DNA of 64,000 nucleotides from Comamonas_C sp026954015 (GCA_035063785.1 JAPSFS010000011.1:47967-111966); one strand, 5' to 3'. Counted from the stretch's first letter, positions 10,626-19,620 are shown. Numbers and translations are program-made. Notes: generated from the letters alone by a model not told the origin.

Positions 10626-11720
10626 ATGTCCACTCCCCCACGCACCTACACGCTCGGCGACTTCGACTACGCCCTGCCCCCCGAGCTGATCGCCCAGCAC
10701 CCCGCGCCCGAGCGCAGCGGCTCGCGCCTGCTCGACGGCCGCACGTGGCCGCCGCGCGACCTCATCTTTCGCGCGCTGCCCACGCTGCTGGCGCGCGGCG
10801 ACCTGCTGGTGTTCAACGACACCCGCGTCATCAAGGCGCGGCTCTTCGGCGAGAAGGAAAGCGGCGGCCACGTGGAGCTGCTCATCGAGCGCGTGCTGCA
10901 GGAGGGCGAAGTCCTTGCCCACATGAAGGTGAGCAAGAAGCCCGCGGCAGGCGCGACGCTGCACATCGCTGGCGGCCTGGCGCACGGCGGGTTCGACGCG
11001 ACGCTGCTCGCGCGCTGGCCCGACGCGCACGGCGCGCTGTTCCGGCTCGCGCTGCACGGCCCCACGCACGAAACCCCATGGGAGCTGATGCAGCGCCATG
11101 GCCACATGCCGCTGCCACCCTACATCGAACGCCACCAGGAGGGCGGGCACGACCCCGACGAGACAGAGGACGACGCGCGCTACCAGACCATCTTCGCGCG
11201 CACGCCCGGCGCGGTGGCGGCGCCCACGGCCGCGCTGCACTTCGACGAGGCCGTGCTCGCGCAGCTTGCCGCGCGCGGCGTGGAGCAGGCGCGCATCACG
11301 CTGCACGTGGGCGCGGGCACCTTCCAGCCGGTGAAGGCCGCCACCATCGCCGGGCACCACATGCACAGCGAGCACTACGACATCCCCGCTGCCACGCTGG
11401 AGGCGATCGCGCAGTGCCGCGCGCGCGGCGGGCGCGTGCTCGCAATCGGCACCACCACGGTGCGTACGCTCGAATCGTGGGCACGCACCGGCCAGACGCA
11501 CGGCGACACGGACATCTTCATCACGCCGGGGTTTGACTTTCGCGTGGTCGACCTGCTCGTCACGAACTTTCACCTGCCGCGCAGCACGCTGATGATGCTG
11601 GTGAGCGCCTTCGCCGGGCATGAGCACATCATGCGGCTGTACCGGCACGCGGTCGAGGCACGCTACCGTTTCTTCAGCTACGGGGATGCAATGCTGCTGC
11701 AGCGGGCCGCCGGGGCGTGA
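10626..11720 (+). CDS. queA: S-adenosylmethionine:tRNA ribosyltransferase-isomerase
   Basis: Transfers and isomerises the ribose of SAM onto 7-aminomethyl-7-deazaguanine in tRNA, forming epoxyqueuosine. The 364-residue protein begins MSTPPRTYTLGDFDYALPPELIAQ, and the QueA family core starts there (DFDYxLPxELIAQ). Other signatures are FNDTRVIKARLFG, LHVGAGTFQPV and NFHLPRSTLMMLVSAF. The start at 10626 gives the standard N-terminus. It lies 43 bp after the HD-GYP gene and converges with the diguanylate cyclase gene. Confidence 0.96.
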   Translation: MSTPPRTYTLGDFDYALPPELIAQHPAPERSGSRLLDGRTWPPRDLIFRALPTLLARGDLLVFNDTRVIKARLFGEKESGGHVELLIERVLQEGEVLAHMKVSKKPAAGATLHIAGGLAHGGFDATLLARWPDAHGALFRLALHGPTHETPWELMQRHGHMPLPPYIERHQEGGHDPDETEDDARYQTIFARTPGAVAAPTAALHFDEAVLAQLAARGVEQARITLHVGAGTFQPVKAATIAGHHMHSEHYDIPAATLEAIAQCRARGGRVLAIGTTTVRTLESWARTGQTHGDTDIFITPGFDFRVVDLLVTNFHLPRSTLMMLVSAFAGHEHIMRLYRHAVEARYRFFSYGDAMLLQRAAGA

Positions 11721-11736
11721 TGCCGCCGCGGCGCAC

Positions 11737-14022
11737 TCAGGGCGCCGCGTCGCCCACCGCGCGGTTGCGTCCGGCCGTCTTGGCGCGGTAGAGGCAGGCG
11801 TCCGCGCGCGCGACGAGCTGCTCAGGCGAGCCGGTGGCGCCCGGCACCTCGACCGCCACGCCTATGCTCACCGTGACGACGCTGGCCACGCTGGAGCCCG
11901 AGTGCGCGATCGCCAGCGCCTGCACCCGGTCGCACAGCGCGCGCGCGATGTGCAGCGCGCCTGACAGCCCGGAGACGGGCAGCACGCACGCGAACTCCTC
12001 GCCACCATAGCGCGCCACGACGTCGTGCGGGCGGCTCAGCCCGGCCTGCAGCGCGCCCGCGACGGCACGCAGGCAGTCGTCGCCCTGCTGGTGCCCATAC
12101 ACATCGTTGAAGTCCTTGAAGCGGTCGATGTCCACCATGAGCAGCGCCAGCGGCTGGTGGCTGCGCTGGCCGCGGCTCCACTCGGCCTTGAGCGTGAGGT
12201 CGAACTGGCGCCGGTTGGCGATGCCGGTCAGGCCGTCGACATAGGCCATGCGCCGCAACTGGTCGCTTTGCGCGCGTTGCTCGGTCTGGTCGATGAAGGT
12301 CACGAGCAGATGGCCGCTCAGTGCCACCCCGCCGATGGCCATGGCGCGCTGTCCGTTGGGCGTCCACAGAGCGTATTCGTGCTGCGCGACCTCGCCGCCG
12401 CGGGCGAGCGCATCGGCCTTGACCATCTGCCACTGCATCGCCACCTCGGCGCGGTAGCCCGGATCGGGGAACGCCTCGCGCCACCAGCGCTCGCGCGTCA
12501 GGGTCTCGCCGGGTGCATAGCCGAAGTACTCGTCAAAGCGCCGGTTGCGAAAGTAGATCTGCCCCGCGGCGTTCACCATGCACAGGCCGATGGGCATCTC
12601 GCGCATCAGGTGGTTGAGCACGCGCTCGCTCTCCTGCAGTCGCAGCTCCTGCTGCTTGATCGCGGTCACGTCCTGCACATACCCGTTCCAGAGCACCGCG
12701 TCACCCGCGATGCGCTGGGGCTGCGCGCGCGTGCTGAGCCAGCGCTCGCCCCCGCCGGGCAGCTTGATGCGAAATTCGTGCACCCATTCGGTGAGCGCGC
12801 GCGCCGACGCTTCGAGCTTGCGCTGACCGCTGTAGAGATCGTCGGGCTCCATGAGCGCGAACATCGCCGCCGGGTCCTCGCGCATGCGTTCGGCGGTGAG
12901 GCCGTAAACCGCCTGCGAATTGCGGCTCACGTACGGAAGCCACTGGCGGCCCCCCGGCTCCATGCGCAACTGGTAGAGCATGCCGGGCACGTCCTGCACC
13001 AGCCGGTCCAGCCGTTCGCGCAACTGCCGCTCCTCGGTGGCGTCGTGCAGATAACCGTGCCAGACGGTGGCGCCGTCGTCCAGCCGCTGCGGCCGCGCCA
13101 TGCCGCTGATCCAGCGCTCGCCCCGCCCGGGCAGCACCACGCGGTACGCGAGCTGCCACACGCCCAGCGTCCTCGCGGACTCCGCGATGCTGTGCAGCAG
13201 CGGCCCGAGGTCGTCGGGATGCACGCGCTTGGCCAGCGGCTCGGCGCTGCGCCGCAACTGTTCGGGCGTGAGGCCGTAGATCTGGCGCACCTTGTCGGTG
13301 CAATAGAGAAAGCGGTCGTGCCCGTCCGCGTCACGCCGGTACTGGAACAGCAGTCCGGGAACGTTCTCGGCCAGGCGGTCCAGGCGCTCCTCGAGCGCGC
13401 GGCGCGCGGTGATGTCGGCCTGCACGCCGACGAAGCGCAAGGGGCGGTTGCGCGCATCGCGCTCGATCGCATAGCCGCGCAGTTCCACCCACTGGTAGCT
13501 GCCGTCCTTGCGCCGCATGCGGTGCACGCTTTCGTACACCCCGCTGCCCCCGCCGCGGTAGTAGCGGCGCACGCCCACGAGCACCTGGTCGCGCTCGTCG
13601 GGGTGCAGGCGGCTCATCCACTCCTGCAGGCCGGTGCCGATCTCGTGTTCGGCATAGCCGAGCATCCGTTTCCAGCTCGGCGAGTAGTACATCGTGTGCA
13701 GGCGCTCGTCCCAGTCCCAGATGCCCAGGTGGGTCGCGTGCAGGATCGCCTGCCAGCGGCCTTCGAGCGTCGCGGCGCGCTCGGCGCGGCGCCGGTACGC
13801 CATCGTCCCGGTGATGACCAGCGCCACCACGGCGGCGACATACAGCGCCGCAAGCGCCCACGCGATGGGCCGCCAGGCCACTGGCAGCGCGTCGCTTGCG
13901 ATCCAGAGCCACAGCGCCAACGCCGCGCCCGGCAACCACAGCACCACGCGCGCGAGCCAGCGCCACGCCAGCGGAAGCTGGCGCGACGACGAAGCGGATT
14001 CGGACCAGAAGGACGGTGCCAT
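11737..14022 (-). CDS. Membrane diguanylate cyclase with four PAS domains
   Basis: Predicted to make cyclic di-GMP in response to signals sensed through PAS domains. The 761-residue protein starts with two hydrophobic segments (about residues 20-70). Four PAS/PAC modules follow, marked by GYAEHEIGTGL, GLTPEQLRRSAEPL, GLTAERMREDPAAM and GYAPGETLTRERW. A GGDEF domain occupies the C-terminal 170 residues. The active site RYGGEEF is intact, and RPHD five residues before it is a product-inhibition I-site. It starts 53 bp after trpC on the same strand, so it may be cotranscribed with the trp operon. Confidence 0.9.
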   Translation of the reverse strand: MAPSFWSESASSSRQLPLAWRWLARVVLWLPGAALALWLWIASDALPVAWRPIAWALAALYVAAVVALVITGTMAYRRRAERAATLEGRWQAILHATHLGIWDWDERLHTMYYSPSWKRMLGYAEHEIGTGLQEWMSRLHPDERDQVLVGVRRYYRGGGSGVYESVHRMRRKDGSYQWVELRGYAIERDARNRPLRFVGVQADITARRALEERLDRLAENVPGLLFQYRRDADGHDRFLYCTDKVRQIYGLTPEQLRRSAEPLAKRVHPDDLGPLLHSIAESARTLGVWQLAYRVVLPGRGERWISGMARPQRLDDGATVWHGYLHDATEERQLRERLDRLVQDVPGMLYQLRMEPGGRQWLPYVSRNSQAVYGLTAERMREDPAAMFALMEPDDLYSGQRKLEASARALTEWVHEFRIKLPGGGERWLSTRAQPQRIAGDAVLWNGYVQDVTAIKQQELRLQESERVLNHLMREMPIGLCMVNAAGQIYFRNRRFDEYFGYAPGETLTRERWWREAFPDPGYRAEVAMQWQMVKADALARGGEVAQHEYALWTPNGQRAMAIGGVALSGHLLVTFIDQTEQRAQSDQLRRMAYVDGLTGIANRRQFDLTLKAEWSRGQRSHQPLALLMVDIDRFKDFNDVYGHQQGDDCLRAVAGALQAGLSRPHDVVARYGGEEFACVLPVSGLSGALHIARALCDRVQALAIAHSGSSVASVVTVSIGVAVEVPGATGSPEQLVARADACLYRAKTAGRNRAVGDAAP

Positions 14023-14075
14023 GGCGGTACATGCGGGTCGCGCATGCGGCGGATCACTGGCGCGCCGGACCCAAT

Positions 14076-14876
14076 CTACCCGAAGAGCTGCGCGAGCGCC
14101 ATTCCGGGGTCGGGCGCACGCATCAGGGTTTCCCCGACGAGGAAGGCGTGCACGCCGGCGTCGCGCAGCGTGCGCACGTCGTGCGCCGTGGCGATGCCTG
14201 ATTCGGCGACGAGCAGGCGCTCCGGCGGCACCCGCGGGCGCAGATCGAGCGTGGTCTGCAGGCTGACCTCGAACGTGCGCAGGTTGCGGTTGTTGATGCC
14301 GACGAGCGGCGTTTTCAGGCGCAGCGCGCGCTCCAGTTCCTCGGGGCCGTGCACCTCGACGAGCACCGCCATGTCGAGCGCATGCGCGATCGCCTCCATC
14401 TCGGCCATGCGCGCGTCGTCCAGGCACGCGGCGATGAGCAGGATGCAGTCGGCCCCGATCGCGCGCGACTCGTAGATCTGCCACGGATCGACCATGAAAT
14501 CCTTGCGCAGCACCGGCAGGCCGCACGAGGCGCGCGCCTGCTTGAGGTAGTCCACGCTGCCCTGGAAGAACTGCCGGTCGGTCAGTACCGAAAGGCAGGC
14601 CGCGCTCATCTCGCCGTCGCCCTCGGCGTAGCTCTGCGCAATGTCGGCGGGGACGAAGTCGGGGCGGATCACGCCCTTGCTCGGGCTCGCCTTCTTGATC
14701 TCGGCGATCACCGCCGCCTGCCCGGCGGCGATCCTGCCGCGCAGGCTGCCAATGAAGTCGCGCGTGAGCACGCGGCTTTCGGCGTCGGCGCGCACCGCCG
14801 CCAGCGGCACGCGCTTTTGCGCCGCGGCAACCTCCTCGCGCTTGACGGCGCAAATGCGCTCCAGGATGTCGGACAT
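14076..14876 (-). CDS. trpC: Indole-3-glycerol phosphate synthase
   Basis: Converts carboxyphenylaminodeoxyribulose phosphate to indole-3-glycerol phosphate in tryptophan synthesis. It is a 266-residue TIM barrel with IAEIKKASPSKG, VLRKDFMVDPWQIYESRAIGAD, VGINNRNLRTF and VAESGI. The ATG at 14876 has GGGAGG about 7 bases upstream and is preferred. An ATG at 14894 overlaps the trpD stop as ATGA and would add six residues. It is the fourth gene of trpE-G-D-C and is not fused to trpF. Confidence 0.96.
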   Translation of the reverse strand: MSDILERICAVKREEVAAAQKRVPLAAVRADAESRVLTRDFIGSLRGRIAAGQAAVIAEIKKASPSKGVIRPDFVPADIAQSYAEGDGEMSAACLSVLTDRQFFQGSVDYLKQARASCGLPVLRKDFMVDPWQIYESRAIGADCILLIAACLDDARMAEMEAIAHALDMAVLVEVHGPEELERALRLKTPLVGINNRNLRTFEVSLQTTLDLRPRVPPERLLVAESGIATAHDVRTLRDAGVHAFLVGETLMRAPDPGMALAQLFG

Positions 14877-14890
14877 GGCGCCCTCCCGCG

Positions 14891-15928
14891 TCATGCCGCG
14901 CACTTGCGCGTGAACGCGATGAACTGCGCCAGCTTCTCGCGCGCCGCGCCGCTGGCCACCGCCTGCTGGGCACGCCTGAGGCCATCGGCGATGCTCGACG
15001 CCACACCCGCCGCGTACAGCGCCGCACCCGCGTTCAGGCAGACCACGTCGTGCGCCGGGCCGCCCTCGCCGCGCAGCACCGACAGCACCATGGCCCTGGA
15101 TTCCTCGGGCGTCGCCACCTTGAGCGCGCGCGTGCCCGCCATGCGCAGGCCAAAGTCCTCGGGGTGGATTTCGTACTCGCGCACCACGCCGTCTTTCAGC
15201 TCGCCCACACGCGTGCCCGCGCCCAGGCTGATCTCGTCCAGCCCGTCGCGGCCGTAGACCACGAGCGCATGCTCGGCGCCCAGGCGCTGCAGCGCGCGCA
15301 CCTGGATGCCCACGAGGTCTTCGTGGAACACCCCCATGAGGATGTTCGGCGCACCCGCGGGGTTGGTGAGCGGCCCCAGGATGTTGAAGATGGTGCGCAC
15401 GCCCAGTTCCTTGCGCACCGGCGCGACGTTCTTCATCGCCGGGTGGTGGTTGGGCGCGAACATGAAGCCTATGCCGACCTCGGCCACCGACTGCGCGATC
15501 TGCTCGGGCGTGAGCTGGATGTTCACACCGAGCTGCTCCATCACGTCGGCGCTGCCCGACTTGCTCGAGACGCTGCGCCCGCCGTGCTTGCTCACGCGGG
15601 CGCCCGCGGCCGCCACGATGAAGATCGCGCAGGTGGAGATGTTGAACGTGCCCGCGCCGTCGCCGCCCGTGCCCACCACGTCGACGAGGTGCGTCGTATC
15701 CTGCACGTGCACCTTGTTGGAAAACTCGCGCATCACCTGCGCGGCGGCGGTGATCTCGCCTATGGTCTCCTTCTTCACGCGCAGGCCGGTGATGATGGCC
15801 GCGGTCATCACCGGCGAGAGCTCGCCGCTCATGATGAGCCGCATCAGGTGCAGCATCTCGTCGTGGAAGATTTCGCGGTGCTCGATGGTGCGCTGCAGCG
15901 CTTGCTGGGGGGTGATGATGGCGCTCAT
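14891..15928 (-). CDS. trpD: Anthranilate phosphoribosyltransferase
   Basis: Joins anthranilate to phosphoribosyl pyrophosphate. The 345-residue protein has the PRPP-binding glycine motif DVVGTGGDGAGTFNIST, followed by KHGGRSVSSKSGSAD and a LGPLTNPAG segment, all typical of TrpD. A GGAG ribosome site precedes the ATG at 15928. It is separated from trpG by 44 bp that consist almost wholly of a dispersed palindromic repeat. A stable hairpin therefore sits between the two cistrons. Confidence 0.97.
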   Translation of the reverse strand: MSAIITPQQALQRTIEHREIFHDEMLHLMRLIMSGELSPVMTAAIITGLRVKKETIGEITAAAQVMREFSNKVHVQDTTHLVDVVGTGGDGAGTFNISTCAIFIVAAAGARVSKHGGRSVSSKSGSADVMEQLGVNIQLTPEQIAQSVAEVGIGFMFAPNHHPAMKNVAPVRKELGVRTIFNILGPLTNPAGAPNILMGVFHEDLVGIQVRALQRLGAEHALVVYGRDGLDEISLGAGTRVGELKDGVVREYEIHPEDFGLRMAGTRALKVATPEESRAMVLSVLRGEGGPAHDVVCLNAGAALYAAGVASSIADGLRRAQQAVASGAAREKLAQFIAFTRKCAA

Positions 15929-15941
15929 GGTTACTCCTTGG

Positions 15942-16000
15942 TTGATAGCTGTTAGCGCTTGATGGACAAGCGCTAGAGGCTGATTTGATTTGAATTTTCG
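15942..16000 (+). repeat. Dispersed palindromic repeat, copy 3 (best-preserved)
   Basis: The clearest copy. A 9-bp perfect inverted repeat TAGCGCTTG (15953-15961) / CAAGCGCTA (15967-15975) has the loop ATGGA. TTGATAGCTGT lies to the left and GAGGCTGATTTGATTTGAA to the right. It lies between trpG and trpD. The trpG TAG stop (15973-15975) is in the right arm, so the last residues of TrpG (about ENSNQISL) are encoded by the repeat tail. Confidence 0.85.
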
Positions 16001-16587
16001 GAACTGGGACGCTGCTGCAGGAAATTGCGCAGCAGCGCATGGCCGTGCTCGGTCAGGATGCTCTCGGGGTGGAACTGCACGCCCTCCACCGCCAGCTCGC
16101 GGTGGCGCACACCCTGTATCTCGCCGTCCTCGCTCGTCGCCGTCACCTGCAGGCAGGCGGGCAGCGACGCGCGCTCGATCGCGAGCGAGTGGTAGCGGTT
16201 CACCGTGTACTGCCGGGGCAGCCCGGCAAACACGCCCTGCCCGTCGGTCGTGATGACGCTGGTCTTGCCGTGCATCTGCCGACCCGCGCGCACCACGGCG
16301 GCGCCAAACGCCGCGCCGATCGCCTGGTGGCCCAGGCACACGCCAAGGATGGGTACCTTGCCCGCGAAGTGGCGAATCGCCGCCACCGATACCCCCGCCT
16401 CGGCGGGCGAGCACGGACCGGGGCTGATGCACAGGCGCTCGAACGCACCGCGCGCAAACAGCGCGTCGAGCCCGTCGAGCGTCACCTCGTCGTTGCGCAG
16501 CGTCGTCACCTGCGCGCCCAGCTCGCCGAAATACTGCACCAGGTTGAAGGTGAAGCTGTCGTAGTTGTCGATCATCAGGAGCTTCAT
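15973..16587 (-). CDS. trpG: Anthranilate synthase component II (glutamine amidotransferase)
   Basis: Class I glutamine amidotransferase that supplies ammonia to TrpE for anthranilate synthesis. The 204-residue protein opens MKLLMIDNYDSFTFNLVQYFGE, has the nucleophile Cys in GVCLGHQ near residue 80, and His/Glu in VQFHPESILTEHG. The start ATG overlaps the trpE stop as ATGA, so the two subunits are translationally coupled. The C-terminal eight or so residues and the stop codon lie within a dispersed repeat, a non-ancestral tail beyond the usual LLRNFL ending. Confidence 0.96.
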   Translation of the reverse strand: MKLLMIDNYDSFTFNLVQYFGELGAQVTTLRNDEVTLDGLDALFARGAFERLCISPGPCSPAEAGVSVAAIRHFAGKVPILGVCLGHQAIGAAFGAAVVRAGRQMHGKTSVITTDGQGVFAGLPRQYTVNRYHSLAIERASLPACLQVTATSEDGEIQGVRHRELAVEGVQFHPESILTEHGHALLRNFLQQRPSSENSNQISL

Positions 16588-18083
16588 TCCAGCCCCTCCT
16601 CGACGAGCTCGGCTGCGCGCAGCAGCGCGCGCGCCTTGGCCTCGGTCTCTTTCCACTCCAGCTCGGGCACCGAGTCGGCGACGATGCCGGCCGCCGCCTG
16701 CACGTAGAGCATGCCGTCCTTGACCACGCCGGTGCGGATCGCGATCGCCACGTCCATGTCGCCCGCGTAGCTCAGGTACCCGCAGGCGCCGCCGTACAGG
16801 CCGCGCTTGGTCGGCTCCAGCTGGTCAATCACCTCCATCGCATGCACCTTGGGCGCGCCGGTGAGCGTGCCTGCGGGAAAGGTGGCCTTGAGCACGTCCA
16901 TGCTGCTCATGCCCGGCTGCAGCAGGCCCTCGACGTTGCTCACGATATGCATCACGTGGCTGTAGCGCTCCACGACGAAGGCCTCGGTCACCTTCACGCT
17001 GCCCACCTGCGCGATGCGCCCGATGTCGTTGCGCGCCAGGTCGATCAGCATCACGTGCTCGGCGCGCTCCTTGGGGTCGGCAACCAGCTCCTGCTCGGCC
17101 GCCTTGTCCTTCTCGGGCGTGGCGCCGCGCGCACGCGTGCCCGCCAGCGGGCGGATCGTCACCTTGGTGCCGTCCTCCACCTTCTCCTGGCGCACCAGGA
17201 TTTCGGGGCTTGCGCCCACCACCTGGAAGTCGCCGAAATCGTAGAAATACATGTAGGGCGACGGATTGAGCGAGCGCAGCGCGCGGTACAGCGACAGCGG
17301 CGACTGCGTGTAGCGCTTGTGGATGCGCTGGCCCACCTGCACCTGCATGAAGTCGCCCGCGGCGATCAGCTCCTTGGCGCGCGCGACGGCGGCCAGGTAG
17401 TCCGCCTTGGCGAAGCTGCGCTCGGCCGGGTAGCTCTCGCTCGCCACCACACGCGGCGCGCTCACCGAATACTTGAGCTGCTCCTTGAGCGCGCGCAGGC
17501 GCTTTTTGCCGCGCGCATAGGCCTCGGGCTGCGTCGGATCGGCCCAGACGATGAGGTAGAGCTTGCCCGAGAGGTTGTCGATGACGGCCACCTCCTCGCA
17601 CTGCAGCAGCAGGATGTCGGGGCACCCGATCTGCTCGGGCGGGCACGTGCGTTCGAGCTTTTTTTCGATGTAGCGCACCGCGTCGTAGCCGAAGTAACCC
17701 GCCAGCCCCCCGCAAAAGCGCGGCAGGCCGGGGCGCAGCGCCACCTTGAAGCGCTGCTGGTACCGGGCGATCGCATCCAGCGGATTGCCCGCGAGCGTCT
17801 CCACCACGGCGCCATCGGTCACCACCTCGGTGCGCGCGCCGTCGCCAAAGCCGCTGGCGCGCACCAGCGTGCGCGCGGGCAGGCCGATGAAGCTGTAGCG
17901 CCCGAAGCGCTCTCCGCCCACGACCGACTCGAGCAGGAAGCTGTTGCGCCCGTCGCCCTGCCCGTGGGCGAGCTTGAGATACAGCGACAGCGGGGTTTCA
18001 AGATCGGCGAAGGCCTCCGCTATCAGCGGAATGCGGTTGTAGCCTTCACCGGCCAGGCTCTTGAATTCGAGTTCAGTAATCAC
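16584..18083 (-). CDS. trpE: Anthranilate synthase component I
   Basis: Converts chorismate to anthranilate, the first committed step to tryptophan. The 499-residue protein has the N-terminal feedback-binding motif (FLLESVVGGERFGRYSFIG) and the chorismate-binding core with GDFMQVQVGQRI, IRPLAGTRARG and FPAGTLTGAPKV. The start is GTG (18081-18083) with GGGAG about 7 bases upstream. It is the first structural gene of the operon. A candidate leader peptide and hairpins lie in the 319-bp upstream region. Confidence 0.96.
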   Translation of the reverse strand: MITELEFKSLAGEGYNRIPLIAEAFADLETPLSLYLKLAHGQGDGRNSFLLESVVGGERFGRYSFIGLPARTLVRASGFGDGARTEVVTDGAVVETLAGNPLDAIARYQQRFKVALRPGLPRFCGGLAGYFGYDAVRYIEKKLERTCPPEQIGCPDILLLQCEEVAVIDNLSGKLYLIVWADPTQPEAYARGKKRLRALKEQLKYSVSAPRVVASESYPAERSFAKADYLAAVARAKELIAAGDFMQVQVGQRIHKRYTQSPLSLYRALRSLNPSPYMYFYDFGDFQVVGASPEILVRQEKVEDGTKVTIRPLAGTRARGATPEKDKAAEQELVADPKERAEHVMLIDLARNDIGRIAQVGSVKVTEAFVVERYSHVMHIVSNVEGLLQPGMSSMDVLKATFPAGTLTGAPKVHAMEVIDQLEPTKRGLYGGACGYLSYAGDMDVAIAIRTGVVKDGMLYVQAAAGIVADSVPELEWKETEAKARALLRAAELVEEGLE

Positions 18084-18146
18084 GGTTCACTCCCAGATCC
18101 GGCGGCGCTTGCAGCGGGGCCGCCAGACGTTTTCGTGAAGGAGGGG

Positions 18147-18195
18147 GCTCCGCCTGCGATGCAGCGGAGCGGCGTGGGCACCCTGGGCGGTGCCC
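18147..18195 (-). promoter_or_regulatory. Candidate trp attenuator hairpins
   Basis: Two stem-loops follow the leader ORF on the minus strand: GGGCACC / GGTGCCC (18176-18195, 6-base loop) and a 10-bp bulged stem around GCTCCG...CGGAGC (18147-18170). They could be the alternating structures of an attenuator. Neither is followed by a run of U, so classical intrinsic termination is not evident. The rest of 18084-18402 holds only the leader ORF, these stems and the ribosome sites of the flanking genes. Confidence 0.4.
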
Positions 18196-18204
18196 CGGGC
18201 GCGT

Positions 18205-18285
18205 TCAGGTGAGCGGCACGCAGCGACGCCAGGGCCAGGCTCCCCGGTCGCTCAGACCCGCAATGAACGCGCGATGGATGAACAT
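18205..18285 (-). CDS. trpL: Candidate trp operon leader peptide
   Basis: A 26-codon ORF upstream of trpE reads MFIHRAFIAGLSDRGAWPWRRCVPLT. It has two Trp codons one codon apart at positions 17 and 19, the pattern expected of a ribosome-stalling leader. Hairpin-forming sequence follows its stop by 10 bases. A TACACT -10-like hexamer ends only 6 bases before its ATG, so the mRNA could start almost at the ATG. Trp codons are rare enough that W-P-W in a short ORF at this position is suggestive, but the call is an inference. Confidence 0.55.
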   Translation of the reverse strand: MFIHRAFIAGLSDRGAWPWRRCVPLT

Positions 18286-18402
18286 GGCCCCAGTGTAGCA
18301 AAGCCGCGCACGGCACCGGCGCCAAATCGCCGGGCGCTGCAGGGCAGCGTATTTCGCGCTACGCTGCACGGTTCAAATTTTGCTGCCACACGGAGAACAC
18401 CG

Positions 18403-18864
18403 ATGCCCTCTACACCACGTACCCGCGCCCGCCGCACGCTGCTCGCCACCGGCATGCTTGCCGCCGCGGCCGCCGCCATGGCCCAGGACAAATCCGCCAG
18501 CGACGTGGACAAGGTGGTCTACCACATCGACGACGCGGCGACGCAGGCCACCAAGGGGCTGCGCAACGTGCGCAACCACCTGGACGTGGCGCCGCAGACG
18601 AAGATCGTCGTCGTGACGCACGCCAACGGGGTGGACTTCCTCATGGACGGCGCGAAAGACCCGAAGAACCCGAACATCGACTACGCCTCGCTCGTGAGCG
18701 CGCTCAAGGCGCGCGGCGTGCGCTTCGAGGTCTGCGAGATCACGCTGCGCAACCGCAACCTCAAGAAAGAGCAGTTCATCATGGACGCCGACTTCACGCC
18801 CTCGGGCGTGGTGCACATCGGCCAGTTGCAGAACCGTGAGCACTACGCCTACATCAAGCCCTGA
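18403..18864 (+). CDS. Exported DsrE-family protein
   Basis: A 153-residue protein with a twin-arginine-like signal (RARRTLLATG followed by an Ala-rich stretch ending AMAQ, cleavage near residue 28). The mature part resembles DsrE/DsrF sulfur-relay folds: VDKVVYHIDD at the start, KIVVVTHANGVDFLM in the middle, and one Cys in GVRFEVCEITLRNRN. Periplasmic members of this family are common in Burkholderiales, and their role is unclear. GGAG lies 10 bases before the ATG. It is divergent from the trp operon and convergent with gph. Confidence 0.75.
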   Translation: MPSTPRTRARRTLLATGMLAAAAAAMAQDKSASDVDKVVYHIDDAATQATKGLRNVRNHLDVAPQTKIVVVTHANGVDFLMDGAKDPKNPNIDYASLVSALKARGVRFEVCEITLRNRNLKKEQFIMDADFTPSGVVHIGQLQNREHYAYIKP

Positions 18865-18891
18865 CGTTGGTCGCGCGCACGGTCGTCGCGC

Positions 18892-19620
18892 TCACCGCAG
18901 CAGTTCGGTGAGCGCGTCGATCGTGCCGTCGGCGTCCACCTCGCGCACCGGCGCGCCGTGGTTGTAGCCGTAGGTGACGAGCACCACGGGGCAACCGGCC
19001 GCGCGCGCCGCCTGCGCGTCGTTGCTCGAATCACCCACCATCAGGGTGTGCGCCGGCGGGGTGCCCAGCCACGCGCAGGTTTTCAGGAGCGGCAGCGGAT
19101 CGGGCTTCTTGCGCTCGTAGCTGTCGCCGCCGAAGACCTCCCGCACGTACCCGTCAAGCGCCTTGACGTGCAGCAGCGCGCGCGCATGCGCACGCGGTTT
19201 GTTGGTCAGACACACGAGCGCGAGCCCCGCCGCCTGCAGGCGCGCCAGCCCCTCGCGTACACCGGGATAGACGCGCGCGTGCTGACCGTTAATCTGCTCG
19301 TAGTGTGATTGGTAACGCGCCCAGGCGTGCGCGAACAGCGCCGGATCAGGCACGGCGTCCTGCCCGGGACGCGCCTGCGCGGCGGCCCAGCGCAATACCG
19401 AATGCAACAAATGTTCCGAACCTTTTCCGACGCGCAGTGCAATCTCGGCGGTCGGCATCGCCGGGTATCCCAGCTCGTCCAGCATGCGGTTCACCGCTGC
19501 CGCAAAGTCGCCGAGGGTGTCGACGAGCGTGCCATCCAGATCGAGCATCACCGCGTCCACGCCCTGGGTCCATGCGCCCTGGCGGCGGCTATCCGTGGCA
19601 GCGGCATCGGTTACACGCAT
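18892..19620 (-). CDS. gph: Phosphoglycolate phosphatase
   Basis: HAD-family hydrolase that removes 2-phosphoglycolate. The 242-residue protein has all HAD motifs: DLDGTLVDT (nucleophile Asp), CLTNKP (motif II), KKPDPLPL (Lys) and VGDSSNDAQAA (metal Asp). In related genomes I expect the order apaG/rpe-gph-trpE. Here gph is separated from trpE by the DsrE gene and from rpe by about 12.7 kb of accessory genes. Confidence 0.92.
   Translation of the reverse strand: MRVTDAAATDSRRQGAWTQGVDAVMLDLDGTLVDTLGDFAAAVNRMLDELGYPAMPTAEIALRVGKGSEHLLHSVLRWAAAQARPGQDAVPDPALFAHAWARYQSHYEQINGQHARVYPGVREGLARLQAAGLALVCLTNKPRAHARALLHVKALDGYVREVFGGDSYERKKPDPLPLLKTCAWLGTPPAHTLMVGDSSNDAQAARAAGCPVVLVTYGYNHGAPVREVDADGTIDALTELLR

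Noticed and set aside
14891..14894. ATGA overlap start for trpC at 14894
   Set aside because: A better ribosome site (GGGAGG) lies between it and the ATG at 14876, so the shorter start is preferred, though not proven.
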